In this document: positions 11,362-21,192 of the stretch, in pieces
Position numbering within the stretch: position 1 is the stretch's first letter
Layout: each line of letters begins with the position of its first letter
Origin: Lolium rigidum
Lineage: Eukaryota; Streptophyta; Magnoliopsida; Poales; Poaceae
Length of the DNA: 64,000 nucleotides
NCBI RefSeq assembly: GCF_022539505.1
Contig: NC_061514.1
Coordinates: forward strand, 34,935,769 to 34,999,768
Reading direction: 5' to 3'
The notes under the pieces: model-generated
The model's database searches: none
What the model was told of the DNA's origin: nothing
The model's input: only the letters and a program-made list of their open reading frames with translations
Position numbers and translations under genes: made by a program

Positions 11362-11404
11362 CCTTGTGTGAGCATGTGTGTCTTCCACATAACCATACTT
11401 AAAT

Positions 11405-11845
11405 AGTTTGGAATCAAACCTCTATCTCCCTGAAACCAAGCAATCTATACTTGAGTGCTCATGTATCGTATCTATCTTCTACCTCTTGTTTCTTTGTTTT
11501 GGTTCGCCTTCTCCTCTCCTAATTTTTCTATCTCTGTCTTGAGAGCAGCTCGCCCTTGTCCTCATAGATCCATCATGCACCTGTCCTAGAACCTACCTAG
11601 ACATGGCCAACGATAAGTTTAATTACTGTAGCCACATACTACTGTACATCCAGTGTAAATGTACTCATGAGCTGCGGTAATTAGTTTGGGCCAGAGGAAT
11701 TATCAATTGTCATGGCATTCCTTAATCTTAGGGCATTTACGGTGGAAGGTGGTTATGTGTGATTGAATTCTTAAAGATAGTGATTATTGCACATTATTTT
11801 AGTTATTCTGAGCAAAAATTTCTTTGATTGGCCATAAAAGTGAAG
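11405..11845. repeat. Repeat R, copy 1, left part
   Basis: The opening sequence (gaatcaaacctctatctccc, ctgaaacc, gtgctcatgt) resembles 53332-53405, and the last part (gcaaaaatttctttg, ccataaaagtgaag) resembles 53467-53500. R copy 1 is cut by the CACTA element, the LINE, the Helitron and the TIR element. No coding potential was seen; the nature of R is unknown. Confidence 0.6.
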
Positions 11846-12660
11846 TCTACACTACTTAAAAAGGACGAATATGTTCCCTATTCTGCCTGCATCCCACTAC
11901 AGCTAACTTTCGTCGTTCTCGTCGCGCTACCATTCCGCCCGCGCCTAGCTGGGCCGCGTCAACATGGGCCGCCCTAAAGTCGCTCGCCTTCCCTTCCATC
12001 TGCACGCCGCCACCCACGAGAACTTGGATGCCACCTCCGTCACCGAATCCCCACCGACGCACCCTCTCTATGCCCCAGCGCACACCCGCGACAAACCCTA
12101 GCCGCATCAGCTCGGGCTCGCCGGCTGGCCGGCATGGTTCCGGCGTCGCCGCGCCTTGGCCCTTGGACTCCCCGCGGAAAACCCTAGCCGCATCAGCTCG
12201 GGCTCGCTGGCACATGGTTCCGACGTCCCCGCGCCTTGGGATCCTCGTCGTTGTGGCGCTCTCCAGCACCCACGCGGACGCGCCCGCGAAACCCTAGCCG
12301 TGGGGCTCGGGCTCGATGCACGGCTCACGCGCATGCGCCTCAGGCTGGTCTCCTGGCTCCGGATGTCCCTCCTCGGCGACGAACACGGCGTCTGCCCTTC
12401 ATATGCGATCTCCCACTAGGCGCACGGGTTCACCGCACCATCGTGCTATCGCAGGTCGAGCTCGTGGGCAGCAAGAGAAACATGCACGCGCTCGGGAGAT
12501 GGCCTCCTCCACGCTGCGATTCGTCCTCTTGCCGCGGCCGAAGATCGACGCCGCATCCGTCTTCCTTCCAGATCAGGCCAGGACATCAGCGGCTTCTTCT
12601 TGTGAAGGTATGAATAAGTTCGCCTCCTTCAAATTGTCTGTTCGAAGCGTTTCCTGCTGA
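11846..12660 (+). other. Gene-like GC-rich segment inside Helitron, unrecognised
   Basis: From about 11900 to 12610 the composition turns GC-rich with several open frames. A phrase of about 75 bp containing accctagccgcatcagctcg appears twice (near 12097 and 12181), and a third, shorter partial match is near 12290. A splice-donor-like ctgtgaaggtatgaat lies near 12600. This resembles first exons captured by Helitrons, but no protein family was recognised and no single frame is convincing. Confidence 0.4.
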
Positions 12661-12662
12661 AA

Positions 12663-12720
12663 CTCATTTCCACCAACTACTGTACACTACCCTTTTATAC
12701 ACGTCAATGAATTTTACCTG
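12663..12720 (+). repeat. 58-bp direct repeat, left copy (right copy 14437-14494)
   Basis: Both copies start ctcatttccaccaactactg and end gtcaatgaattttacctg, with one visible mismatch (ctaccc against ctgccc). They lie about 1.77 kb apart within the Helitron and suggest an internal duplication. Confidence 0.9.
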
Positions 12721-12786
12721 TAAAGCAAATTCCGATAATCACCGGCCTCAACGGATGAGGCCGGTGATTATCGGAATTTGCTTTAC
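12720..12786. repeat. Perfect 31-bp palindrome with 5-bp loop
   Basis: Bases 12720-12750 and 12756-12786 are exact reverse complements around acgga. The arm starts gtaaagcaaattccgataat. It abuts the end of the left 58-bp direct repeat. It could be a tiny foldback element or the product of an inverted duplication. Confidence 0.92.
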
Positions 12787-13234
12787 CAAATCATCAGAAT
12801 ACAGAGGGCAGTTGTGTTGTGTGTGGTGTGGCTAGCCATCGCTATCCAAATCAATCAGATGGGAAGGAGAAAGAGTATTTGGCTAGATCAATTTCTATTT
12901 GGTTGATGACCTCGGAGTGGCGTCAATGTCGATTTTGATTTGACGCAGTGGTGTTCCTCGGAGTGGCATCAATGTCAATGTTGTTGGAGCATTCATATTT
13001 ATTGTTGTTATGGGGTGGCATGTGGACTATAGTTTCAATTTTATGGGTGTATTATTTGGTAGATGCGATAGAAGTTCATGCCTTAACTGCCAGTATCTGC
13101 AACCTAGAAGTTGTTATGTATTTAGTTTCCACCAGTGCAGTTTGCTGGAAAAACTGTTTATTGGAGCACCATGCTTATTTCTGTTTAAACATTCCATTTC
13201 ATATTACTTATAGCAAATGTACATATATCTTTCT
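12787..13234 (+). other. Intron-like AT-rich Helitron interior
   Basis: Only short frames occur here. A roughly 25-bp phrase (cctcggagtggcgtcaatgtc) is repeated with changes near 12910 and 12957. No protein family was recognised. Confidence 0.3.
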
Positions 13235-13602
13235 AGATTTATGATCATTGCTATCTTGGATAGTTCAAACAGCTTGTTAGGTTGAAGCCTAACAAGTACA
13301 GTTGTGCTACAGAGATACTCTGAATTTATCTATGAAGTAACATTATCTGTTCATTATTGGTAGCTATACGATCGCCATTCATTATGTCATATTCTGACTG
13401 CGGCTATACTTGATGTAAAATGCTTTCTAATAGATTTATGATCATTTCTATCATGGATAGTTCACACAGCTTCTCAGGTTGAAGGTCGACAAGTATAGTT
13501 GTGTTTTTAGAGATATTCTGATTTTATGAACGAAGTAAAATCATGAGTTGGGATTATTGGTAGCTATGGTATGATCACCATTCAAGATATGTACTTTGAT
13601 TG
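13235..13602 (+). repeat. Diverged tandem duplication, period about 197 bp
   Basis: Copy one begins agatttatgatcattgctat at 13235 and copy two begins agatttatgatcatttctat at 13432. Both continue through ggatagttca, acaagtatagttgtg-like, agagatactctga-like and attattggtagctat phrases. The duplication is old, judging from many substitutions and small indels. Confidence 0.8.
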
Positions 13603-14436
13603 ATAATAAATTAGTAGCAGAGTGCGAGAGAATAAATGATGATATTCTATACTTTTGCCACATTGCCTGATTGGGTTGAGAAAATTAGATGGTTCTTCAC
13701 TGTTTTTCATCTGGGAAATGTTATCTAGCCTACACACTTATACACGTTCTTCTCACTGCCTCTCGATAGTGATGTGCAGTTCACCATTTATATCATTTCG
13801 AAATGGTTTGTGGTGTTGTTCATCTATACCCCAGTAAAGATTGTTGTTCTAAAAAAGCTTAGTTTGTAGGCTTCCAGCCAACTCACCGTGGCAATTTATG
13901 GTGGTTTCCTCGGAGGCATAAAGTTATCGTTTCCAGGGACAAGTCTAGCTTTATTACTTCGTTTCTTGGTTTCTCTCTTTCGTGATTTGTGTAATTCTTT
14001 AAATTTATATATCTTTCCTTCATGTATTAGACTGGATTTATTGCCTTCATAGTACAGTTTAAATTACTAGACATTAAATCATGCTGCTCCTCTTTGAGAG
14101 TAGCACATTTTGATCTGATATATGTAAATAATTAGTGGTAAGTTTAAATGAAATTACAGAAAGCATTTGTGATCCCCTCTGAGATTAGCCCATTTTGATT
14201 ATGTATCACCAAATCACGATGAGAACCAGACTGATGTTGATTCAAACACTGCACGGGAAGTTGCTTCAAAATTGTTAAACTTAACAGAGGAGAGTATGGG
14301 ACGAGGATGATCTCCATCAGTAGTACTTGTCAACAGCGGCAGGCCCAGATGCATGCATGTGTTGTGATCTTGCCTTTATATCGTTTTGCTGCTGGACAAT
14401 AGAATTCTCACATTATGTGTAGGTACATAAATATAT

Positions 14437-14494
14437 CTCATTTCCACCAACTACTGTACACTGCCCTTTTATACACGTCAATGAATTTTACCTG
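14437..14494 (+). repeat. 58-bp direct repeat, right copy
   Basis: Partner of 12663-12720 with a single visible mismatch. The sequence after it (gcaaattcagcttcacc) shares only caaattc with the sequence after the left copy, so the duplication boundary is sharp on this side. Confidence 0.9.
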
Positions 14495-14673
14495 CAAATT
14501 CAGCTTCACCTTCATCTTCGTCATCTGTCGGATTGTGTAATGATGAACTTTTTTGTTGTTGTTAAGAGCATGGTCTCAGAAGGATCCGCATATGAAGGTG
14601 GGAATGAAGCACAAGCTCCTCAAGGTACTCTGCTCACACTGTTTTAAATTACACGTTTATACTAGATTAGAAC

Positions 14674-14790
14674 TTAGTTTCATGCCAACATTTGGGGGTA
14701 ATGTGTTTTGGATTTTCTGAGTTTCATGCCAACATTTGGGGGTAATGTATTTTGGATTTTCTGAGTTTCATGCCAACATTTGGGGGTGAT
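14674..14790 (+). repeat. 44-bp tandem repeat, about 2.6 copies
   Basis: The unit contains gagtttcatgccaacatttg and ttttggattttc. The phrase catgcc recurs at 14681, 14725 and 14769, giving an exact 44-bp period. It lies inside the Helitron just left of the LTR element. Confidence 0.92.
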
Positions 14791-14919
14791 TCTTCCCGGT
14801 GATTTCCTAAAAAAATACGTACTTAATTAGAGAGTTTAGTCATGCCTGCTTGTTGACGGCTTCGTGGGGGGTGGGGGGGGGGGATAGGCCGGTCGGTTGC
14901 TGCATGTTTTCTGTCTCCT

Positions 14920-16435
14920 TGATGACCCACAAGTATAGGGGATCGCAACAGTCTTCGAGGGAAGTAAAACCCAAATTTATTGATTCGACACAAGGGGAGG
15001 TAAAGAATACTTATAAGCCTTAACAACTGAGTTGTCAATTCAGCTGCACTCGGAAAAGCACTAGTAACGAGGGTGATGTGAAAGTAGCGAGTGGTATGAG
15101 AGCAATAGTAACGAGTAACACAGCAGCAGTAGTAGTAGTATGAGAGCAATGGCACCAGAAAACAGTTGACATGTAGAACGAGTATATGATGATGAAAGAT
15201 GGACCGGGGTTCCCAGCTATCTACACTAGTGGTAACTCTCCAATAACAAGTGTCGGTTGAACAAATTACAGTCGGGCAATTGATAGGATTAAAATAGCAT
15301 TAAGACAGAATATCAAGATCATTAATCATGTAGGCATGCTTTCCAATAATAGTCGTACGTGCTCGCAATGAGAAACTTGCACAACATCTTTTGTCCTACC
15401 AGCCGGTGGCAGCCGGGCCTCAAGGGAAACTACTGGATATTAAGGTACTCCTTTTAATAGAGCACCGGAGCAAAGCATTAACACTCCGTGAAAACATGTG
15501 TCCCTCACATCACCGCCATCCCCTCCGGTTGTCCCGATTTCTGTCACTTCGGGGCCATTGGTTCCGGACAGTGACATGTGCATATAACTTGTAGATACAA
15601 TCTAAGCAATAAGTATAGAGCTCAAATCTAAGATCCTGCCACTCGGGCCCTAGTGACAAGCATTAAACACAACAATATTGCAGCAACAATAACTTCATAA
15701 ACTTTGTAGATAGACAATCATAATGTAACAATCCATCGGATCCCGACAAACACAACACTGATTACATCAGATGAATCTCAATCATGTAAGGCAGCTCATG
15801 AGATCATTGTATTGAAGTACATGGGGGAGAGAATACCAACTAGCTACAGCTAGAACCCGTAGTCCATGGGGGAACTACTCACGGAGCATGATGGAGGCGA
15901 TGGCGTTGATGGAGATGGCTTCCGGGGCACTTCCCCGTCCCGGCGAGGTGCTTGGGACGGAGACTTCGTCCCCCAAATTGGAGTTTCGCGATGGTGGCGG
16001 CGCCCCGGAGTCTTTCTCGGAGTTTCGTCAAGAGTTACGGTGTTTTTAGGTCGAAAGGGATTTTATAGGCGAAGAGGCGGCGCGGGGGGCACTCAGGGGC
16101 TCCCCACCACAGGCCGGCGCCGGCCCGGGCCAGGCCGCGCCGCCCTATGGTGTGGTGGCCCTCCGGCCCCTCTCCGACTCTTCTTCGGTGTTCTGGATGC
16201 TTCCGGGAAAAATAGGAGGTTTGGTCTTCGTTTCGTCGAATTCCAAGAATATTGCCCGAACAGCCTTTCTGGAACCAAAAACAGCAGAAAACAGGAACTG
16301 GCACTGTGGCATCTTGTTAATAGGTTAGTTCCGGAAAATGCATGAAATCATCATAAAGTGCAAGCAAAACATGTAAGTATTGTCATAAAACAAGCATGGA
16401 ACGACAGAAATTATGGATACGTCGGGGACGTATCA
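14920..16435 (-). repeat. 3' LTR of nested element (different subtype from its 5' LTR)
   Basis: On the minus strand it starts TGATACGTCCCCGACGTATC at 16435 and ends TGGGTCATCA at 14920. A TATA-like CTATAAAA lies on the minus strand at 16068-16061. Only the first half, including the PPT junction and the mid-LTR CGCCTATAAA region, resembles the partner LTR; the R/U5-side half is different. Confidence 0.85.
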
Positions 16436-16451
16436 GCATCCCTAAGCTTAG
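16436..16451 (-). promoter_or_regulatory. Polypurine tract of nested LTR element
   Basis: The minus strand reads CTAAGCTTAGGGATGC immediately before the 3' LTR. It differs by one base from the 16-mer preceding the 3' LTR of the element at 25959-34112. Confidence 0.75.
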
Positions 16452-17361
16452 TTCTCGCTCGTCCCGAGCAGGTAAACGATAAAAAGAATAATTTCTGTAG
16501 TGACATGCTACTTACATAACCTTGATCATACTATTACAAAGCATATGAAATGAATGAAGTGACTCAAGGCAATGATCTATAGTTGCTAACAAGTAGATAA
16601 CATATAGCAAAACTTTTCATGAATAGTACTTTCAAGACAAGCATCAAAGGTCTTGCGCAAGAGTTAACTCATAAAGCAATAAGTTCAAAGTAAAGGCATC
16701 GAAGCAACACAAAGGAAGATATAAGTTTCAGCGGTTGCTTTCAACTTGTAACATGCATATCTCATGGATAATTGTCAACACAAAGTAATATGATGAATGC
16801 AAATAAGCAAGTATGTAAGAATCAATGCACAATTGACACAAGTGTTTGCTTCTAAGATGGAAGGAAGTAGGTAAACTGACTCAACATAAAGTAAAAGAAT
16901 GGCCCTTCAAAGAGGAAAGCATCGATTGCTATATTTGTGCTAGAGCTTTGGTTTTGAAAACATAAAGAGAGCATAAAAGTAAAGTTTTGAGAGGTGTTTG
17001 TTGTTGTCAACGAATGGTAGTGGGCACTCTAACCCCCTCGTTAGACAAACCTTCAAAGAGCGGCTCCCATGAATTATTTTTATTTTTGGGTGGCACTCCT
17101 TCCAACCTTTCTTTCACAAACCATGGCTAACCGAATCCTCGGGTGCCTGCCAACAATCTCATACCATGAAGGAGTGCCTTTTTATTTTAGTTTCATTATG
17201 ATGATGACACTCCTCCCAACCTTTGCAAAAAAATTAAGATAAGGAGAGGTTGCTACAGTAGTAACAACTTCCAAGACACAAATATAAAACAAAGTACTGT
17301 AGCAAAATAAAACATGGGTTATCTCCCAAGAAGTTCTTTCTTTATAGCCATTAAGATGGGC
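16452..17361 (-). other. Non-coding internal region of nested LTR element
   Basis: No retroviral-type domain was found. A block at about 17312-17331, reading tgggagataacccatgtttt on the minus strand, matches the motif found just after the gag-protease ORF in the two larger Athila-like elements. The rest resembles, in reverse, the 3' internal region of those elements (for example the cttccctcttcaaag and caaccgctgaaac phrases). Confidence 0.6.
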
Positions 17362-18117
17362 TTAGCAGTTTTGATGATGCACTCGCAAGAAATAGTAGTT
17401 GAAGCAAAAGAGAGCATCAAGAGGCAAATTCAAAACACATTTAAGTCTAACATGCTTCCTATGCATAGGAATCTTGTAAATAAACAAGTTCATGAAGAGC
17501 AAAGTGACAAGCATAGGAAGATAGAACAAGTGTAGCTTCAAAAATTTCAGCACATAGAGAGGCATTTTAGTAACATGAAAATTTCTACAACCATATTTTC
17601 CTCTCTCATAATAACTTTCAGTAGCAACATGAGCAAACTCAACAATATAACTATCACATAAAGCATTCTTATCATGAGTCTCATGCATAAAATTATTACT
17701 CTCCACATAAGCATAATCAATTTTATTAGTTGTAGTGGGAGCAAATTCAACAAAGTAGCTATCATTATTATTCTCATCATTACATATAGGAGGCATAGTA
17801 TAATCACAACAAAATTTACTCTCCATAGTAGGTGGCACCAAAAGACCACTATCATTATAATCATCATAAATAGGAGGCAAAGTATCATCAAAGAAAATTT
17901 TCTCCTCAATGCTTGGGGGACTAAAAATATCATGCTCATCAAAGCTAGCTTCCCCAAGCTTAGAATTTTCCATATCATTATCAACAATGGTGTTCAAAGC
18001 GTTCATACTAATATTACTACCATCATGCAAATAAGATTTCATAGGTTTTTTAATTTTCGCATCAAACAATCCATGTTTTAAATCAGGAAATAGAATAAGA
18101 AGCTCATTCTTGTTCAT
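17362..18117 (-). CDS. Conserved retroelement ORF of unknown function (251 aa)
   Basis: This is an intact ORF, ATG at 18117 and stop just below 17365, in the position where gag would lie. It begins MNKNELLILFPDLKHGLFD. The middle is acidic and rich in D, N, Y and P, with repeated phrases such as DDTLPPIYDDYNDSGL and DYTMPPICNDENNNDSYFVEFAP. It then has CDSYIVEFAHVATESYYERGKYG. Near the C-terminus is a hydrophobic stretch (VLKFLKLHLFYLPMLVTLLF, residues about 190-215) that could be a membrane helix or a hydrophobic core. I recognise it as a type of hypothetical protein common in Triticeae repeats, but know of no assigned function. Neither zinc knuckle nor protease, RT or integrase motif is visible. 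Its open frame contrasts with the broken gag genes nearby. Confidence 0.6.
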   Translation of the reverse strand: MNKNELLILFPDLKHGLFDAKIKKPMKSYLHDGSNISMNALNTIVDNDMENSKLGEASFDEHDIFSPPSIEEKIFFDDTLPPIYDDYNDSGLLVPPTMESKFCCDYTMPPICNDENNNDSYFVEFAPTTTNKIDYAYVESNNFMHETHDKNALCDSYIVEFAHVATESYYERGKYGCRNFHVTKMPLYVLKFLKLHLFYLPMLVTLLFMNLFIYKIPMHRKHVRLKCVLNLPLDALFCFNYYFLRVHHQNC

Positions 18118-18248
18118 TATGCCAAACTAGTGTAAACAAGAAACAAAAAGATGCAATTGCAGGATCTAAAGGAAATAGCTTAGAGTACTTACAACGGCGA
18201 AAATTGCTTAGTAGCCGAGATCCGGAGTGTGAGTACCTTTTACCTTTC

Positions 18249-18266
18249 CTCCCGGCAACGGCGCCG
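18249..18266 (-). promoter_or_regulatory. Primer binding site, tRNA-Asp type
   Basis: The minus strand reads GGCGCCGTTGCCGGGAGG just inside the 5' LTR. It matches the 3' end complement of tRNA-Asp except near its end, as used by Athila-like elements and by the two other elements in this window. Confidence 0.8.
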
Positions 18267-18276
18267 TAAAATAGCT

Positions 18277-19720
18277 TGATGTCTACGGGTGCTTCTATTC
18301 TTGTAGACAGTGTTGGGCCTCCAAGAGCAGAGGTTTGTAGAACAGCAGCAAGTTTCCCTTAAGTGGATCACCCAAGGTTTATCGATCTCAGGGAGGAAGA
18401 GGTCCAAGATATCCCTCTCATGCAACCCTGCAACCACAAAGCAAGAAGTCTCTTGTGTCCCCAACACACCTAATAGGTGCACTAGTTAGGCGAAGAGATA
18501 GCGAAATACAGGTGGTATGAATAAGCAGTAGCAACGGCACCAGAAAAGTGCTTTGCCCAGGACAGTAAACAAGCGAGTAGTAACGCAAGAGTAGTAACGC
18601 AATAGAAACGAGTAAACAAGCAACGATAGCGATATTTAGGAACAAGGCCTAGGGATCATACTTTCACTAGTGGACACTCTCAACATTGATCACATAACGG
18701 AATAGATAAATGCATACTCTACACTCTCTTGTTGGATGATGAACACATTGCGTAGGATTACATGAACCCTCAATGCCGGAGTTAACAAGCTCCACAATTC
18801 AATGTTCATATTTAAATAACCTTAGAGTGCAAGATAGATCAACATAACCAAATAGATCACATCAATACCATCACAGTAATAGTTAACTTCACAATCTACG
18901 AGAGATCACGATCATAAACTACGCCAAGTACTACATGATGCACACCCTGTCCACTTTACACCATGCAGGAGGAATAGAATACTTTAATAACATCACTAGA
19001 GTAGCACATAGATGAATTGTGATACAAAACTCATATGAATCTCAATCATGTAAAGCAGCTCATGAGATCATTGTATTGAAGTACATACGAGAGAGATTAA
19101 CCACATAGCTACCGGTACAGCCCCGAGCCTCGATGGAGAACTACTCCCTCCTCATGGGAGACAAGCAGCGTTGATGAAGATGGCGGTGGTGTTGATGGAG
19201 AAGCCTTCCGGGGGCACTTCCCCGTCCCGGCGGCGTGCCGGAACAGAGACTCATGTCCCCCAGATCTTGGCTTCGCGATGGCGGCGGCTCTGGAAGGTTT
19301 CTCGTACCGTGGCTTTCCGTCTCGATGTTTTAGGTCTGGGACCTTTTTATAGGCGAAGAGGCGGCGTCAGAAGGTCGAAGGGGCGACGACACCATAGGGC
19401 CGCGCGGCCAGGGGGTGGGCCGCGCCACCCTATCATCTGGGGCCTATGTGGCCCCCCTCTGGCGACTCTCTGGTGTTCTGGATGCTTCCGGGCAAAATAG
19501 GAACCTGGGCGTTGATTTCATCCGATTCCGAGAATATTTCCTTACTAGGATTTCTGGAACCAAAAACAGCAGAAAACAGGAACTTGCCCTTCGGCATCTC
19601 GTCAATAGGTTAGTTCCGGAAAACGCATAAATATGACATATAATATGTACAAAACATGTAGATATCATCAATAATGTGGCATGGAACATAAGAAATTATC
19701 GATACGTCGGAGACGTATCA
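18277..19720 (-). repeat. 5' LTR of nested element
   Basis: On the minus strand it begins TGATACGTCTCCGACGTATC at 19720 and ends GTAGACATCA at 18277. A clear TATA box, GCCTATAAAAAGG, lies on the minus strand at 19354-19342. The first part closely resembles the LTRs at 25959 and 57508; the second half does not resemble the 3' LTR at 14920. Confidence 0.87.
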
Positions 19721-20248
19721 AAGAGCACTATAATATGCATGTAGCTATTTACTTCACTTGAAACATTTTCTTTATTTCAGGAGTCAGGGCACGGTGCGAT
19801 CTGATTTGAAAAATTCCCTGTATGGTTTTTTTAATCTTCTTTTTTGGATTTATATTAGTTGTTCAAATAAGTTCTTCATCTGTGTGTGTATGGTTTAAAA
19901 ATGCAATAGAAATAATTAGGTTGATGTTCCAAGAATATTTTTAAAAATGATGTACTTATTATCCTAGATAGTTCTTATTCATTACAATTTTAATGTGCTC
20001 ATTTTTTTCTTTCTAAAAGTTGCCTGCTCACAACAGAATTACTCTTCGCATCCATGCTTCACTTGCACGTGCACGTGTTGAAGCTATGCATGTCTCAAGT
20101 GCAAATTTGAAAAATAAGGCTTGTGAGGCAACACAATTGCTTTGTTCTCATCTGTTTGCCTACTATGGATGTCGCTACGTACTCTGCTTTGTTGCTCCGT
20201 ATAATGACATAAATCAGCCTTGTTAGACACAATATCATAGGTTAAGGA
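19721..20248 (+). other. Helitron interior right of the LTR element, unrecognised
   Basis: AT-rich sequence with an exon-like stretch at 20020-20226 (a 68-aa frame starting MPAHNRITLRIHAS and ending with a stop at the TAG in gttag). An acceptor-like tttctttctaaaag precedes it. No known family was recognised. It may be part of a captured gene. Confidence 0.3.
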
Positions 20249-20743
20249 CATAATCTTTGTATTTTTTTGTGAAGAATACTCGAGATTTTATTACTCTACC
20301 ATAGAATGACAATCAGCTAGCACTAGGTGTGATATAGACGTACCCAACAGTCAGTACTTTTCCTCCAGTTCTATCCAAATTTGCTAAACTATGAGCAACC
20401 CTATTTTGCTTTTGAGTAATTAATCTTGATGCATCTTGCTTCACGAATATTAATCAACCGCTTAACTTTCTTGAAAAGATGACCATACGCCGATTTGTTG
20501 CGGTTATTCTCTCTCACAGGCGACACCACCAATGCACAATCGGTTTGAATGATGATTGGATCCTCCGACCACTTATGAGCTAGAACTAAACCCTCCATCA
20601 TCGTACTTACTTCTGCTTCCATGGCATTGCAATGTTGCAGGCAACGGTGCGCTGAGAAGATAATTGATCCATTTGAGTCTCTCAGTACCATACCTGTACT
20701 AGCCCTTCCTTCCTCATCAAAAGAACCATAATCTTTGTATTTT
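20249..20743 (-). mobile_element. Short 5'-truncated LINE with 17-bp target duplication
   Basis: The 17-mer cataatctttgtatttt occurs at 20249-20265 and 20727-20743. The inserted 461 bp begins with T residues (poly(A) on the minus strand) and encodes a minus-strand RNase H-like remnant (20802-20401): SFDEEGRASTGMVLRDSNGS, FSAHRCLQHCNAMEAEVS and MEGLVLAHKW, then IIIQTDCALVV. The D, E and D residues expected in RNase H can be seen in these segments. The open frame reads through the right-hand duplication into host sequence. This is the 3' end of a plant LINE ORF2. Confidence 0.88.
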
Positions 20744-20780
20744 AACCACACTTTTGATTTGTTTATGTGTGATGTCGCTC

Positions 20781-20811
20781 GTCCGTGGCAACACACGGGC
20801 ATTTTTACTAG
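20781..20811 (+). promoter_or_regulatory. Helitron 3' terminus: hairpin plus CTAG
   Basis: A seven-pair stem (with one G-T pair) and a six-base loop is followed 7 bases later by CTAG and then host T. This is the standard 3' termination structure of plant Helitrons. Confidence 0.75.
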
Positions 20812-20932
20812 TTAAACAAAAAGTATCATTGATATGCGCATCTGTAATCTAGATCTGGAGAAAACAAAGACGACTTAACAGTGTGCTATGGACGATTATG
20901 TTGAATACAATACAAGTTTTAGGGTGATTGGC
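20812..20932. repeat. Repeat R, copy 1, middle part
   Basis: The sequence aligns with 53500-53620 (for example gaaaacaaRgaYgacYtaac and atggacgattatgt). Its first 22 bp are repeated exactly at 24846-24867. Confidence 0.7.
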
Positions 20933-21192
20933 ATTTTTAATAACCATCCATCTACCCTGATCTAACGGTGGTAATTAGACGGAACCAAACTGACGGAACT
21001 AAAATTACGGGACCGGAACCAAATTATGTGGGACCGGAACCTCAAATATATTTTGCGAAAATTATAAAAGACAAACGTCCTTTTAAGCGGCCAAATCATC
21101 TGATCAAACTATACAAATCTTAAAGCAACAAATAAATAATCATATTTTCACACATCATAAAGTTGTCAGTCCTATTCGTGACTGGATATTCC

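Larger units (their letters stand above)
9943..11404 (-). mobile_element. 5'-truncated LINE insertion with 15-bp target duplication and inverted tail segment
   Basis: The 15-mer taaccatacttaaat occurs at 9943-9957 and again at 11390-11404, bounding the insertion. A run of T follows the left copy, which is the poly(A) tail of a minus-strand LINE. Coding remnants on the minus strand (11250-10260) belong to the C-terminal part of a plant LINE ORF2. The right-hand about 130 bp is a plus-strand SINE/LINE-type tail ending in an A-rich run, so the inserted unit is chimeric. The insertion is in repeat R, next to the CACTA end. Confidence 0.85.
14920..19720 (-). mobile_element. Non-autonomous Athila-like LTR retrotransposon with mismatched LTRs
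   Basis: In minus orientation the order is LTR (19720-18277), tRNA-Asp-type primer binding site (18266-18249), a 251-aa ORF (18117-17362), polypurine tract (16451-16436) and LTR (16435-14920). Both LTRs start TGATACGTC and end ATCA, but they are clearly different versions, with long stretches that do not align. The 5-bp flanks, ctcct at left and aagag at right, also differ. No reverse transcriptase or integrase is present. The element sits inside the Helitron. A recombinant origin between two related elements fits all of these facts. Confidence 0.82.
11846..20811 (+). mobile_element. Helitron-like element with nested insertions
   Basis: The 5' end is TCTACACTACTTAAAAAGGA at 11846-11865, a typical grass Helitron start. 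The 3' end is a short hairpin (gtccgtg at 20781-20787 pairing with cacgggc at 20794-20800) followed by an AT-rich stretch and CTAG (20808-20811), with T as the next host base. Flanking repeat R reads gtgaag before and ttaaacaaaaag after; the related R copy at 53485-53512 runs straight from gtaaaag to tttaaacaaaaag, an apparent empty site. After removing the nested LTR element (14920-19720) and LINE (20266-20726 plus duplication) about 3.7 kb remains. No Rep/helicase ORF was seen, so it is non-autonomous; the interior looks like captured gene pieces. Confidence 0.72.

Noticed and set aside
12720..12786. Palindrome as a microRNA gene
   Set aside because: The perfect 31-bp match with a 5-base loop is too perfect and the loop too short for a typical plant miRNA precursor; without small RNA data it is only a palindrome.
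15866..16345. 159-aa ORF and overlapping frames inside the LTR
   Set aside because: They lie in LTR sequence; equivalent frames recur in other LTRs of the group (19171-19630, 26082-26336, 32640-32873, 57631-57852) with poor frame conservation.
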